A DNA stretch of 64,000 nt, taken from HGM04593 sp045661205. Lineage in GTDB: Bacteria > Bacteroidota > Bacteroidia > Bacteroidales > Bacteroidaceae. Below the pieces are notes generated by a model. The model did not search any database and had not been told where the DNA came from. It was given only the letters and a program-made list of their open reading frames with translations. Location: contig JAZRFE010000041.1 of assembly GCA_045661205.1 (NCBI GenBank), positions 1 to 64,000 of the forward strand, given 5' to 3'. Within the stretch, counting starts at the first letter, position 1. Each line of letters opens with the position of its first letter. Of the stretch, positions 35,575 to 44,055 are shown piece by piece. Both the position numbers and the translations under genes were made by a program.

Positions 35575-36417
35575 TTAAAATGCAATGTAAATTTCAGGGT
35601 TGAGAGGCTCACCTCTATGCCACAATTCAAAGTGCAGGTAAGGCTTTTTCTGTTGCTCCTCCTGTGTCTCTTTGCCCAGCGATGCTATCACTTCGCCACT
35701 TGTCACCCTGTCGCCTGTCTTTTTCAGTATGCTGCTACAGTTGCGATACACCGAGGTAAGGTTCTGTTTGTGTTGTATGATGAGCATATATCCGTCGTTA
35801 GCCGTATAGTCGCTCATGATGACTGTTCCGTCGAGTATGGCAAGCACACTCTCACCGGTGTTCTCGGCGATGTCAATACCGTAGTGACGCAGGTTCGAGT
35901 CGAATTTCCTCACAATCATTCCCTGTGCAGGGCGGAAAAGATGCAACTCCTGCAAGGCACTCACCGTAGAGGCTTGCGACGTAAGGTTGTACTTCTCTTT
36001 TTGCTCGAATTCATCGACAAATTTTGCCTCACGCTCGGTGGTCTCTATGGGGTAACCCTCTTTGGTGGTGAGTGTGTCGGGTGGCAGAATGCTGTCAATC
36101 TCCACGCCCGACATTATCGCCTTGATGTTTGCGAGGTATTTATCCTGTTTGTCAATCTCGTTTTTCAGTGAGTCTACACGCAACACCTCTTGAATGAGTT
36201 TTTCACGGGCTTTTTCGTTTACATGTCCGGGAAGGTATTCACTCACAGGGGTAAACACTATTATCAGATACAGTACTCCGGCTACGGTCAGCAACGAGAG
36301 GGCTAACGAAAGAACCACTCCCAACAGCGACACGTTGAAGCCGAGCAGTTTATTCTCGTCGTGGATGGTGAGCCTGTATTTGCGTGTGAGGCTCTTCTTT
36401 ATTTTGTTCTTACCCAT
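35575..36417 (-). CDS. Membrane-anchored M23/LytM-domain protein, catalytic histidines missing
   Basis: 280 residues. A basic cytoplasmic tail, one membrane segment at about 29-55, a helical stretch (65-150) and a LytM domain (160-275). Zinc ligands are kept: H178 and D182 in RHYGIDIAE, H262 in YLHFELW. The two catalytic His of active LytM enzymes are replaced: Tyr260 at the first position of H-x-H, and the YxH loop reads VYRNCSS (Asn226). By analogy with EnvC and NlpD it could regulate amidases instead of cutting peptidoglycan. It starts 4 bases after rimM. Confidence 0.9.
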   Translation of the reverse strand: MGKNKIKKSLTRKYRLTIHDENKLLGFNVSLLGVVLSLALSLLTVAGVLYLIIVFTPVSEYLPGHVNEKAREKLIQEVLRVDSLKNEIDKQDKYLANIKAIMSGVEIDSILPPDTLTTKEGYPIETTEREAKFVDEFEQKEKYNLTSQASTVSALQELHLFRPAQGMIVRKFDSNLRHYGIDIAENTGESVLAILDGTVIMSDYTANDGYMLIIQHKQNLTSVYRNCSSILKKTGDRVTSGEVIASLGKETQEEQQKKPYLHFELWHRGEPLNPEIYIAF

Positions 36418-36421
36418 TATG

Positions 36422-36931
36422 CTAAATGTTTATAAGTCCGTCAGGCAGTTTGAATGTTATTACGCGATTTTCGTGGTCGATGCCTGTTATCATCTCCTCG
36501 CTTGCGGGGATGAGAATCTCCTCGCCATTGTGCTCCACGACAAAAAGGGTGTTGATGGTGCTGTCGTCTATGGCTATCACTTCGCCCAGCATTCCCGCCT
36601 CTTCGTCTTCGGCCTCGAATCCCACGAAATAGTTCCATGTGAAGTGCTCCTCCTCGTCAATCCATTCGCGCGGGATATATGTGGCGCGGTTGGTGAGGAA
36701 ACGTACGCTCTCGGCATCGTCGAGACGCTCCAGCTTAACAATTATCGTGTCGCTGTTTTTTGTGCGCGACTCTTCGATGAAGAAGGGCACAAGAATTCCG
36801 TCGATGTCACATGCTACAAAGTCGCAGTCATCGCCCAGCAGAAACCCTTCGCCGGCAATGCCTATCTCTCCTTTTGTGCCATGCGGCTTTGTGAACTTTC
36901 CAAAGTATATGAAATCCTCTTTTTTCAGCAT
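36422..36931 (-). CDS. rimM: 16S rRNA processing protein RimM
   Basis: 169 residues. The N-terminal RimM barrel opens with FIYFGKFTKPHGTKGEIGI (residues 7-25), the family signature, and a PRC-barrel domain follows from about 95 (EEHFTWNYFVGFEAEDEEAG ending in GIDHENRVITFKLPDGLI). It binds ribosomal protein S19 during 30S head assembly. Tightly packed between murA (15 bases) and the M23 gene (4 bases). Confidence 0.93.
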   Translation of the reverse strand: MLKKEDFIYFGKFTKPHGTKGEIGIAGEGFLLGDDCDFVACDIDGILVPFFIEESRTKNSDTIIVKLERLDDAESVRFLTNRATYIPREWIDEEEHFTWNYFVGFEAEDEEAGMLGEVIAIDDSTINTLFVVEHNGEEILIPASEEMITGIDHENRVITFKLPDGLINI

Positions 36932-36946
36932 TTTGTCTCTCTTTTT

Positions 36947-38251
36947 TTAAGATCTTGTGATTTTTGCACCTAATTGGCACAGACGTTGTTCAAGATTTTG
37001 ATAGCCTCGGTCTATTTGCTCGATGTTGTCGATGCGGCTTGTTCCCTCGGCACTCATTGCGGCAATGAGCAGTGCTATTCCCGCACGAATATCGGGCGAG
37101 CTCATGGTGCGTGCTCTTAGTTTGAACTGCTGGTTGTGGCCGACGACCACTGCTCTGTGTGGGTCGCACAATATAATCTGCGCTCCCATGTCTATGAGCT
37201 TGTCCACAAAAAAGAGGCGGCTCTCGAACATCTTTTGGTGTATGAGCACGCTGCCCTTTGCTTGTATGGCTGTCACGAGCATCACACTCAACAGGTCGGG
37301 GGTGAGCCCCGGCCAGGGGGCATCGCTTATAGTCATTATCGAGCCGTCGATGAACGTGTCAATCTCGTAGCTCTCCTGCGAGGGTATGTAGATGTCGTCG
37401 CCTCTCTGCTCGAAGTTTATTCCCAAACGTCTGAAACTGTCGGGAATTATTCCCAAGTTTTCAAATGATACATCCTTGATGGTTATTTCGCTTTTGGTCA
37501 TGGCTGCCATTCCTATGAAACTGCCCACCTCAATCATGTCGGGCAGCACACGGTGGTTGCATCCTCCAAGTGAGTCTACACCCTCGATGGTCAGCAGGTT
37601 GCTGGCGATGCCGCTTATCTTTGCTCCCATGCGTGTGAGCATCTTACACAACTGTTGCAGGTAGGGCTCGCAGGCAGCATTGTATATTGTGGTCTTTCCC
37701 TCGGCAAGCACCGCAGCCATTATAATGTTGGCTGTACCTGTTACCGATGCTTCGTCGAGCAGCATGCTGCATCCTTTCAGACGCTCGGCTGTCAGGCTGT
37801 ATGTCTGTCGTTTTTCATCTTGCTCGAATTTTGCACCCAATTTCTGAAGTCCGGTGAAGTGTGTGTCGAGCCTGCGACGGCCTATCTTGTCGCCTCCGGG
37901 CTTGGCTATCAACGTTCTGCCGAATCGTGCGAGTAGCGGGCCCATCAGCATCACCGAGCCTCTGAGACTCGAACAGCTCTTCAGAAAATCGTCGCTTTCG
38001 AGGTAGTCCATGTTTATGTTGTCCGCCTGAAAAGTGAAGCGACCTTCGCCCGTCTGACTCACAGAGACACCCATCCTGATGAGCAATGATATCAGATTGT
38101 TCACGTCGAGAATGTCGGGGACATTCTCCACTGTCACCTTTTCTGGTGTAAGCAGTGTGGCGCAGATTATTTGCAACACCTCGTTCTTAGCTCCTTGCGG
38201 AACGATTGTACCGTTCAGTCGTTTTCCGCCTTCTATTATGAATGATGCCAT
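36947..38251 (-). CDS. murA: UDP-N-acetylglucosamine 1-carboxyvinyltransferase with Asp at the fosfomycin site
   Basis: 434 residues. It transfers enolpyruvate from PEP to UDP-GlcNAc, the first committed step of peptidoglycan synthesis. Two EPSP-type lobes are present; NEVLQIICA at 23-31 contains the conserved Lys22-Asn23. The catalytic loop reads KPGGDKIGRR with D121 in the position of E. coli Cys115. Asp at this site keeps activity but prevents covalent fosfomycin binding in other species. Same operon as rimM and DUF4290. Confidence 0.96.
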   Translation of the reverse strand: MASFIIEGGKRLNGTIVPQGAKNEVLQIICATLLTPEKVTVENVPDILDVNNLISLLIRMGVSVSQTGEGRFTFQADNINMDYLESDDFLKSCSSLRGSVMLMGPLLARFGRTLIAKPGGDKIGRRRLDTHFTGLQKLGAKFEQDEKRQTYSLTAERLKGCSMLLDEASVTGTANIIMAAVLAEGKTTIYNAACEPYLQQLCKMLTRMGAKISGIASNLLTIEGVDSLGGCNHRVLPDMIEVGSFIGMAAMTKSEITIKDVSFENLGIIPDSFRRLGINFEQRGDDIYIPSQESYEIDTFIDGSIMTISDAPWPGLTPDLLSVMLVTAIQAKGSVLIHQKMFESRLFFVDKLIDMGAQIILCDPHRAVVVGHNQQFKLRARTMSSPDIRAGIALLIAAMSAEGTSRIDNIEQIDRGYQNLEQRLCQLGAKITRS

Positions 38252-38273
38252 GCCTGTGTGGTTTTAGCGGTTG

Positions 38274-38882
38274 TTAATGTTTCTTTTTGAATACCTTTTT
38301 GCGCTTTTGGTTGTTGCGTGCCTGGTTGTTGTGCTGCTGTTGAAAGCCGGTCTTTATATGCCCCTCCTGAATATCTATCTTACCGTTGGAGTATTCGCGC
38401 AGGTCGTCGAATATCTGCTTGTTGTCCACAGTGTCCTTGTTCCATGCAAGATAGTCTTTCTTCATCTGTATGGTTATCAGCTCTATCAGTCTGTCGCGCT
38501 CCTCGCTCTCTTCCATCTCGCAGGCGATGGCAATCATGCGCTCCACGAAACGGCCGTAGTGCTTGTACTTCACCTCGCCTTTCAGGTAGGGAACTTTTGT
38601 AGGAGGCTCGTTGAAGGTCTCTTTGCGTATCACCTCGCAGGGGTAGTCAATGTCCAGCTTGAAGTCGGACATGATAGCCAGGTGATCCCACAGTTTTTGT
38701 CTCACCTCGTTTGTTTCCTTGGCGACGGGGAACATTCCGTCCATTATGCTGACAATGGTCTCGGCGCACTGCTGGCGTTCCTCGCGGTTCTCTATTGTGA
38801 GCGCGTGGTCTACCATCTTTTGTACGGCGCGGCCATATTCGGGCAGGGGAAGTCTTTTCTTCTTGGTATTGTATTCCATCAT
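38274..38882 (-). CDS. DUF4290 domain protein
   Basis: 202 residues, soluble, all-helical in appearance. The opening EYNTKKKRLPLPEYGRAVQKMV and the segment NEVRQKLWDHLAIMSDFKLD are typical of this Bacteroidota-specific family. The C-terminal 35 residues are a Gln/Asn/Lys-rich tail ending in KKVFKKKH. No catalytic motif is recognisable and the function is unknown. The constant position between tsaB and murA suggests a core role, perhaps in envelope or ribosome biology. Confidence 0.88.
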   Translation of the reverse strand: MMEYNTKKKRLPLPEYGRAVQKMVDHALTIENREERQQCAETIVSIMDGMFPVAKETNEVRQKLWDHLAIMSDFKLDIDYPCEVIRKETFNEPPTKVPYLKGEVKYKHYGRFVERMIAIACEMEESEERDRLIELITIQMKKDYLAWNKDTVDNKQIFDDLREYSNGKIDIQEGHIKTGFQQQHNNQARNNQKRKKVFKKKH

Positions 38883-38888
38883 AATGAC

Positions 38889-39590
38889 TTATGGGTTTTT
38901 TAGAAGGTCTTTCGATTTTGTGGCAATGAAGTTTTTCAGGTAGAAAGGCTCGAAGTAGGCAATATCTTCGAACTTCTCGTCGAGCCATGCACGCTCGGCA
39001 AGCGGCATCATCCATTTTGCAAGCGGATGTTTGTGCTTGTCAAGGAAATGTGCGTTCTTGTGTGTGATGATGGTGCTGCATTTCTCTGCTCCGTTGCCAA
39101 AGAAATATACGGGGTGCTTGTCGAGAATATCGGCAAAACTCTCGCTTGTAACCACCTCGGCGCGGGTCTCTACGATGGTGTTCAGCGCACGGTCGTAGAT
39201 GGTAGCATAAACCTCGTTTCTTCGTGCGTCTATCATGGGGCAGAGCAGTGCGTCTTCGGGCAGGTCGTCGCGAAATAGCACCGGCACCGCCATTATCTTG
39301 GTGGTGGGTATTGCTATCAGGGGAATCTCTCTGCCGTAGCACACGCCTTTTGCTGTCGATGATGCTATTCTCAGACTGGTATATGAGCCAGGGCCGCAAC
39401 TCAAGGCGACGGCATCAATCTTCATGCCTCGGCTCTCGGCGGTTGCTATCGCCTCCTCGACAAATGGAGCAAGTACTTGTGCATGTGAGCGTTCTTCGTT
39501 GCTCTCGCGCTTGAAAAATGCCTCTCCGCTCTCGCTCAGTGCCACCGAACACACCTCGGTGGATGCTTCTATGTTTAATATTACTGCCAT
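38889..39590 (-). CDS. tsaB: tRNA threonylcarbamoyladenosine biosynthesis protein TsaB
   Basis: 233 residues from the ATG at 39590 (MAVILNIEASTEVCSVAL). An ATG at 39620 would add 10 residues but lies only about 6 bases from the predicted transcription start, so 39590 is preferred. ASKHA-fold features: ILNIEASTEVCSVAL, VALSCGPGSYTSLRI (residues about 68-82). It partners TsaD and TsaE in making t6A37 of ANN-decoding tRNAs. First gene of the long minus-strand operon with DUF4290 6 bases downstream. Confidence 0.94.
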   Translation of the reverse strand: MAVILNIEASTEVCSVALSESGEAFFKRESNEERSHAQVLAPFVEEAIATAESRGMKIDAVALSCGPGSYTSLRIASSTAKGVCYGREIPLIAIPTTKIMAVPVLFRDDLPEDALLCPMIDARRNEVYATIYDRALNTIVETRAEVVTSESFADILDKHPVYFFGNGAEKCSTIITHKNAHFLDKHKHPLAKWMMPLAERAWLDEKFEDIAYFEPFYLKNFIATKSKDLLKNP

Positions 39591-39630
39591 TGTAATCTTT
39601 GGTTTTGCTGTTTTATGCACTATTAAGCAA

Positions 39631-39638
39631 CAAAGATA
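39631..39638 (-). promoter_or_regulatory. tsaB: -7 element for the tsaB operon
   Basis: The minus strand reads TATCTTTG, 40 bases before the chosen start. It sets the start codon at 39590. No clean TTTG at -33. Confidence 0.55.
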
Positions 39639-39788
39639 CTAATAAAAGAGCGAAATAATATCAAGCTTGCTTGATTATTTTTGCAGCGAATGCAGGATAT
39701 CTTAGCTGTTTGCGGCAAAGATGGCGACAAATAACAGCTTGTGGGATAAAAAAAGAGAAAAAACGTCGGGTAAAGATTTTCTTTGCAT

Positions 39789-39796
39789 TATCTTTG
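39789..39796 (+). promoter_or_regulatory. -7 element for the yicC operon
   Basis: TATCTTTG, 69 bases before the yicC ATG. The leader contains a possible 14-codon ORF (39815-39859) of uncertain meaning. Confidence 0.5.
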
Positions 39797-39865
39797 CAAG
39801 CAAAGTTTGTGAACATGGGTCGCGTCATGTTTGTCAAGTGTAAAACGCGTTATAGTTAAGAAATT

Positions 39866-40744
39866 ATGATAAATTCAATGACCGGATACGGAAAAGCCGT
39901 ATCGATGTTTCAGAATAAAAAAGTTTGCGCCGAGGTGCGTTCGCTCAATGGCAAGTCTATGGATCTGACAGTGCGTGTGGCTCCTCAGTTTCGCGAAAAA
40001 GAGATGGAAATTCGCGCCATGATTGCTGCCCGCCTCGAACGTGGAAAGGTCGATTTTGCTCTTTGGGTGGAGCAGGGCGAGAATGTCGCTTCGATGCCCT
40101 CCATCAACCGCGAAGTTGTGCAGAATTATATCTCGCAAATAGTGTCGGCGGCAGGTGAAATGTCGCAACCTGTGCCGCAAAATCTCATGGAGATAGTGCT
40201 GCGTATGCCTGAGTCGGTGTCACACAAAGAGGTGTGCGAATTTACCGAGGAAGAGTGGGTTGTGGCGCTCGAAGTTATAAACAAATCTCTCGATGAAATG
40301 GTCGATTTTCGACGTCAAGAGGGCGAGGCTCTTGCAACTAAATTCCGCGAAAAGATTGATAATATTGCAGCTCTGCTTGCGTCGGTTGAGCCTTACGAGA
40401 AGGAGCGTGTCGAGAAAATACGTGCCCGCATTTTCGATGCTCTCGAAAAGAAACTCGGCGTAGAGTACGACAATAATCGTTTTGAACAGGAACTTATATA
40501 CTACATCGAAAAGCTCGATGTGAGTGAGGAGAAACAGCGTCTCTCCAACCATCTTGAATACTTTATAAAGACAATGGAAGAGGGAACGGGTCAAGGCAAA
40601 AAGCTCGGCTTTATCGCACAGGAAATGGGTCGCGAGATAAATACCCTCGGTAGCAAGAGCAATCATGCCGAAATGCAGAATATCGTCGTGCGCATGAAAG
40701 ACGAACTTGAACAGATTAAAGAACAGGTGCTTAATGTGATGTAG
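39866..40744 (+). CDS. yicC: YicC-family endoribonuclease-like protein
   Basis: 292 residues. The start INSMTGYGKA and EVRSLNGKSMDLTVRV are the YicC N-terminal signature; the DUF1732 C-terminus ends with GREINTLGSKSNHAEMQNIV. E. coli YicC has been described as a metal-dependent endoribonuclease acting on small RNA; the role here is by family only. Cytoplasmic. It is followed 3 bases later by gmk, a neighbour also seen in many other bacteria. Confidence 0.92.
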   Translation: MINSMTGYGKAVSMFQNKKVCAEVRSLNGKSMDLTVRVAPQFREKEMEIRAMIAARLERGKVDFALWVEQGENVASMPSINREVVQNYISQIVSAAGEMSQPVPQNLMEIVLRMPESVSHKEVCEFTEEEWVVALEVINKSLDEMVDFRRQEGEALATKFREKIDNIAALLASVEPYEKERVEKIRARIFDALEKKLGVEYDNNRFEQELIYYIEKLDVSEEKQRLSNHLEYFIKTMEEGTGQGKKLGFIAQEMGREINTLGSKSNHAEMQNIVVRMKDELEQIKEQVLNVM

Positions 40745-40747
40745 CGT

Positions 40748-41314
40748 ATGAAAAAGGGTAAGGTTATAATCTTCTCCGCACCCTCGGGGTCGGGAAAATC
40801 GACGCTTGTGCGTTATCTGATGTCGAAAGACGATTCTTTCACATTCTCCATTTCGGCTACCAGTCGTCCTCCGCGTGGCGAGGAGCGTCATGGAGTGGAG
40901 TATTTCTTCTTCTCGCCCGAGGAGTTTCGCGAGAAAATTGCCGCAGGTGAGTTTGTAGAGTACGAAGAGGTCTACAAAGACCGCTTCTATGGTACTTTGA
41001 AGTCGCAGGTCGAGGCTCAGCTCGAAAAAAACAACATCCTCTTCGATGTTGATGTCAAGGGAGGTTGCAGCCTTAAGAATTACTACGGCGACAGGGCGTT
41101 GTTTGTGTTTGTGCAGGCCCCCTCGGTCGAAGAGCTTCGCAGCAGACTTATTGGTCGTGGTGACACCTCTCCCGAAGAGATGGAGAAACGTCTCGCGAAG
41201 GCCGAGTATGAAATGACTTTTGCATCGCGTGCTGATGTTGTCATCGTGAACGACTCGCTCGAGAAAGCTCAGGCCGAATTGTTGGAAATTGTAAATAAGT
41301 TTTTAGGTGAATAA
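40748..41314 (+). CDS. gmk: Guanylate kinase
   Basis: 188 residues. It phosphorylates GMP/dGMP with ATP. The P-loop is SAPSGSGKST at residues 9-18; GMP-binding residues lie in SATSRPPRGEERHGVEYFF and EYEEVYKDRFYGTL; the lid region RLIGRGDTSPEEMEKRL follows. Full length. Its end overlaps the GTG start of nadD by 8 bases. Confidence 0.97.
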   Translation: MKKGKVIIFSAPSGSGKSTLVRYLMSKDDSFTFSISATSRPPRGEERHGVEYFFFSPEEFREKIAAGEFVEYEEVYKDRFYGTLKSQVEAQLEKNNILFDVDVKGGCSLKNYYGDRALFVFVQAPSVEELRSRLIGRGDTSPEEMEKRLAKAEYEMTFASRADVVIVNDSLEKAQAELLEIVNKFLGE

Positions 41315-41882
41315 AATACGCACTGCAATATTCGGTGGTAGTTTCGATCCCGTTCACTGCGGGCACGTGGCATTGGCACGCGCTGTGCGCGACAGCGGTC
41401 TTGCCGACGAAGTGTGGTTTTTGGTTACTCCTCTTAATCCTCATAAACAGGGCAATAACCTCACCGACGAGGCCGAGCGTCTTGCAATGGTGCGTCTCGC
41501 GATAGCCGATGATGTATGTATCGAGGCAAGCGATTTTGAGTTTCATCTGCCACGCCCGTCGTATACCATAAACACTCTCGATGCGTTGGAGCAGGCTTTT
41601 CCGGGTCGTGAATTTTTACTGTTGATGGGTGCCGATAATTGGCAGAAGATAGACAAGTGGTACAAGGGCGACGAGATAGTGTCGCGCTTCGGAATAATCG
41701 TCTATCCGCGTGGCGACGAGGCAGCTCTCGCTCTGCCGGCGACAGTGAAATGGTTGCAGGCTCCACTTTTTGATATAAGCTCCACCGAGATACGTCGTGC
41801 GGTGGCTCTTGGCGAAGATGTCTCCCAATGGCTTCATCCCGATGTTGTAAAGTATATTAAAGACAAAAAATTATATCTATGA
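41307..41882 (+). CDS. nadD: Nicotinate-nucleotide adenylyltransferase
   Basis: 191 residues, starting with GTG at 41307 inside the end of gmk; the next in-frame Met would remove the nucleotide-binding site, so GTG is required. IFGGSFDPVHCGHVALA holds the HxGH-type motif, PRPSYTINTLDAL and FDISSTEIRRAV complete the site. It joins ATP and nicotinate mononucleotide in NAD synthesis. The stop overlaps the next start (ATGA). Confidence 0.95.
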   Translation: MNKIRTAIFGGSFDPVHCGHVALARAVRDSGLADEVWFLVTPLNPHKQGNNLTDEAERLAMVRLAIADDVCIEASDFEFHLPRPSYTINTLDALEQAFPGREFLLLMGADNWQKIDKWYKGDEIVSRFGIIVYPRGDEAALALPATVKWLQAPLFDISSTEIRRAVALGEDVSQWLHPDVVKYIKDKKLYL

Positions 41883-42502
41883 TAAAGAAATTATTTGTGC
41901 TGTTTTTTGTGGCTCTGCCCATGTGCGTGAGTGCACAGCAGACAGTGAAATTTTACGATGAAATGAGCGATATTTTGCAAGCTGTCTTTTGTGACTATGC
42001 TTCCGAGGGCGAGATAAAATATATATCAAGCTCGCATGGACAGTATGTGGGTCAGCTTGTCGATAATGTTATTTACGGATGGGGACATTTCCTCGCAAAC
42101 GATGGCGGTCAGGTATTCGGACAGTACAGTCGTGGCAAGCATGTGTTCGGTATCACCATGGGCAATGGCGTTGCGCGTGTGGGTGGCGAAACTTCTTACG
42201 TGGAGTACGACCTGACAACAGGCAATGTGATTCGTGTGCATACGATAGAGGGCGATATCGATTATCCCGCCGAGGTGCTTGAGCCTTATACTTTCCGCAA
42301 GATAACTTACAGCAATGGCGATGCCTATTTTGGCGAAGTTTACAACGGACGTCGTCACGGCTACGGCATCTACTATTGGACAAACGGCGATTTCTGGTAC
42401 GGTAAGTACAGCGATGGCTACCGTCAGGGCTACGGTGCGCTTTTCAAGACCGACAGAAAGATTTTTTATGGTAAGTGGATAGGCGATAAAAAGGTCGAAT
42501 AG
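41879..42502 (+). CDS. Secreted MORN-repeat protein
   Basis: 207 residues with a signal peptide (about 1-19, ending VSAQ). The C-terminal third has three MORN repeats: YFGEVYNGRRHGYGIYYW, FWYGKYSDGYRQGYGALF and a partial IFYGKWIGDKK; an earlier degenerate one is GWGHFLANDGGQVFGQYSRG. MORN repeats form beta-hairpin stacks that bind lipid or proteins. Its role is unknown. The start overlaps the nadD stop, so it is part of the yicC-gmk-nadD operon. Confidence 0.85.
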   Translation: MIKKLFVLFFVALPMCVSAQQTVKFYDEMSDILQAVFCDYASEGEIKYISSSHGQYVGQLVDNVIYGWGHFLANDGGQVFGQYSRGKHVFGITMGNGVARVGGETSYVEYDLTTGNVIRVHTIEGDIDYPAEVLEPYTFRKITYSNGDAYFGEVYNGRRHGYGIYYWTNGDFWYGKYSDGYRQGYGALFKTDRKIFYGKWIGDKKVE

Positions 42503-42528
42503 TGCTTCTGTAATATTATTGGAATATG

Positions 42529-42558
42529 ATGAGCAGGTTTTTGCCTGCTCATTTTTTG
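42529..42558 (+). terminator. Intrinsic terminator of the yicC operon
   Basis: 9-base arms (42529-42537 and 42544-42552), 6-base loop, then TTTTTG. Confidence 0.88.
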
Positions 42559-42654
42559 TTTCCAAGTGAGCCGTGCGCGCGCTTGTATTAAATATAATAT
42601 TATAAATAAATTAAGTTTTTTGTTCTATATTGGCGAGTATTGTAAAAAAATGTA

Positions 42655-42662
42655 TATATTTG
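42655..42662 (+). promoter_or_regulatory. -7 element of the host-glycan operon
   Basis: TATATTTG, 57 bases before the ATG at 42719. The stretch 42565-42655 is A+T rich; ATTG at 42629-42632 is the nearest -33 candidate at a spacing of 22. Confidence 0.45.
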
Positions 42663-42718
42663 CTCTTTGAAATGTTATGCGCACAAAAGGCGAAAATATT
42701 AATGTTAAACAATATACT

Positions 42719-44041
42719 ATGAAGAAAATTTTTCTCTCTTTAGCGGCTCTCTTTGCCTTCTCTGGCATTGTTTCGGCCGAGACAACAGAAATTTTCAGCG
42801 ACAATTTTAACAAAAGTTCGTTTACTAAGAAGAATTGGGAAATTGACAAGAACACCAAAACCTCTTCAGTGAAATTTGTCAAGGAAGGTACGGACAAGTC
42901 GCAGTGTGTTAAAATCACCAACAGTGAGAAAGGTGTGGTTAAAATCACCAAGCACCTCACAGGTCTCAACCCCAACACCTTCTATCGCGTGTCGGCAAAG
43001 GTAAAGACACAGGATGTAGCCGAGGGTCGTGGTGCTATTCTCTATCTCGATGTATTCGGACACGATTCCGACCAGCCTTGGAATGCATCCAAGTTCCTCT
43101 ATGGCACAAACGATTGGCAAGAGGTTTACATGGACTTTGTCAGCGATGAGAAGGGCGAGACATACGTAAGCTGTGCGTTGGGCTTCCCCGGCGGCACATA
43201 CAACGGCGGCAAGGCTAAGGGTACAGTTTGGTACGATGATGTTAAAATCACCGAGACTCCCAAAGATGCCCTTTATATCCGCGAGAGCAAACACATGGTG
43301 CTTGCAGTAGACCCCAAACACATCACCGTCGATGACAAGACAGTAGACGAGTGGTTGGCATCTCTCGACAAGGCTTACGAGGCATACGAAGAGCTCTTGG
43401 GTGTTGTGCCTTACGGTGGCGCGAAAATCCGCATCCTCACAACTCCGGGTATGGAGGCAGGTTATTGGGCACTTGCCGGTAACCCCATTCTCTGGAACGA
43501 CAATGTCGATGTTAAAGGTCTTTTGAACAAGTTCAAGACCCACAAAGATTGGGGCTTCGGTATCTTGCACGAGATTGGTCACGTATTCTCAGCTGGTACA
43601 GCTGTGGGTCACCAATACGGTGCATGGAACTGGAACGACGAGATTTTTGCAAACTTCCGCATGTCATACGCTCTCGATAAATACGAGGCTGTAATCTCTC
43701 AGAACACATTCTACATGGGCGACAACATCGCATACTACAAGCGTGCCTACAAAAACAGCGTTGCCAAGGGCAACATGGAGTCGGGCGACGCCATCCAGTA
43801 CACACTCATGCGTATCGCCGAAATATATGGCTGGGATGTATACAAAAAGGCTTTCCACAAGCTCTACAAGACCCCCAACCGCGAGCTTGGTCGCTTGGCA
43901 AGCAGCTATGATAGATTCCTCTGCCTCATGAAATACGTTTCCGAGGCGGCTACCGAAATTGCCGGTTACGAGGTGGATGTTACACGCACATGCTACACTC
44001 CCACCGAACTTGAAATGATTAAAAAAGCATTAACTAAATAA
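42719..44041 (+). CDS. Secreted M60-like zinc peptidase with N-terminal CBM-like domain
   Basis: 440 residues from the ATG at 42719, which begins a clean signal peptide (MKKIFLSLAALFAFSGIVSA); an ATG at 42677 would add 14 polar residues. Residues 22-175 form a beta-sandwich like CBM4/9 (IFSDNFNKSSFTKKNWE ... GTVWYDDVKI). The catalytic part has HEIGH at 284-288 and probable third ligand E308 in WNWNDEIFANF, the gluzincin spacing of M60. The YxxMPxG-type details of M60 are not obvious, so family assignment is tentative. First gene of a five-gene operon. Confidence 0.75.
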   Translation: MKKIFLSLAALFAFSGIVSAETTEIFSDNFNKSSFTKKNWEIDKNTKTSSVKFVKEGTDKSQCVKITNSEKGVVKITKHLTGLNPNTFYRVSAKVKTQDVAEGRGAILYLDVFGHDSDQPWNASKFLYGTNDWQEVYMDFVSDEKGETYVSCALGFPGGTYNGGKAKGTVWYDDVKITETPKDALYIRESKHMVLAVDPKHITVDDKTVDEWLASLDKAYEAYEELLGVVPYGGAKIRILTTPGMEAGYWALAGNPILWNDNVDVKGLLNKFKTHKDWGFGILHEIGHVFSAGTAVGHQYGAWNWNDEIFANFRMSYALDKYEAVISQNTFYMGDNIAYYKRAYKNSVAKGNMESGDAIQYTLMRIAEIYGWDVYKKAFHKLYKTPNRELGRLASSYDRFLCLMKYVSEAATEIAGYEVDVTRTCYTPTELEMIKKALTK

Positions 44042-44055
44042 AAAACTATCAATTT

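Noticed and set aside
34575..35603. 342-codon frame opposite dxr
   Set aside because: Cys/Leu/Tyr-rich shadow of a well-supported gene.
39815..39859. 14-codon ORF in the yicC leader, possible leader peptide
   Set aside because: No run of regulatory codons, no hairpin behind it and no clear ribosome site; chance is the simplest explanation.
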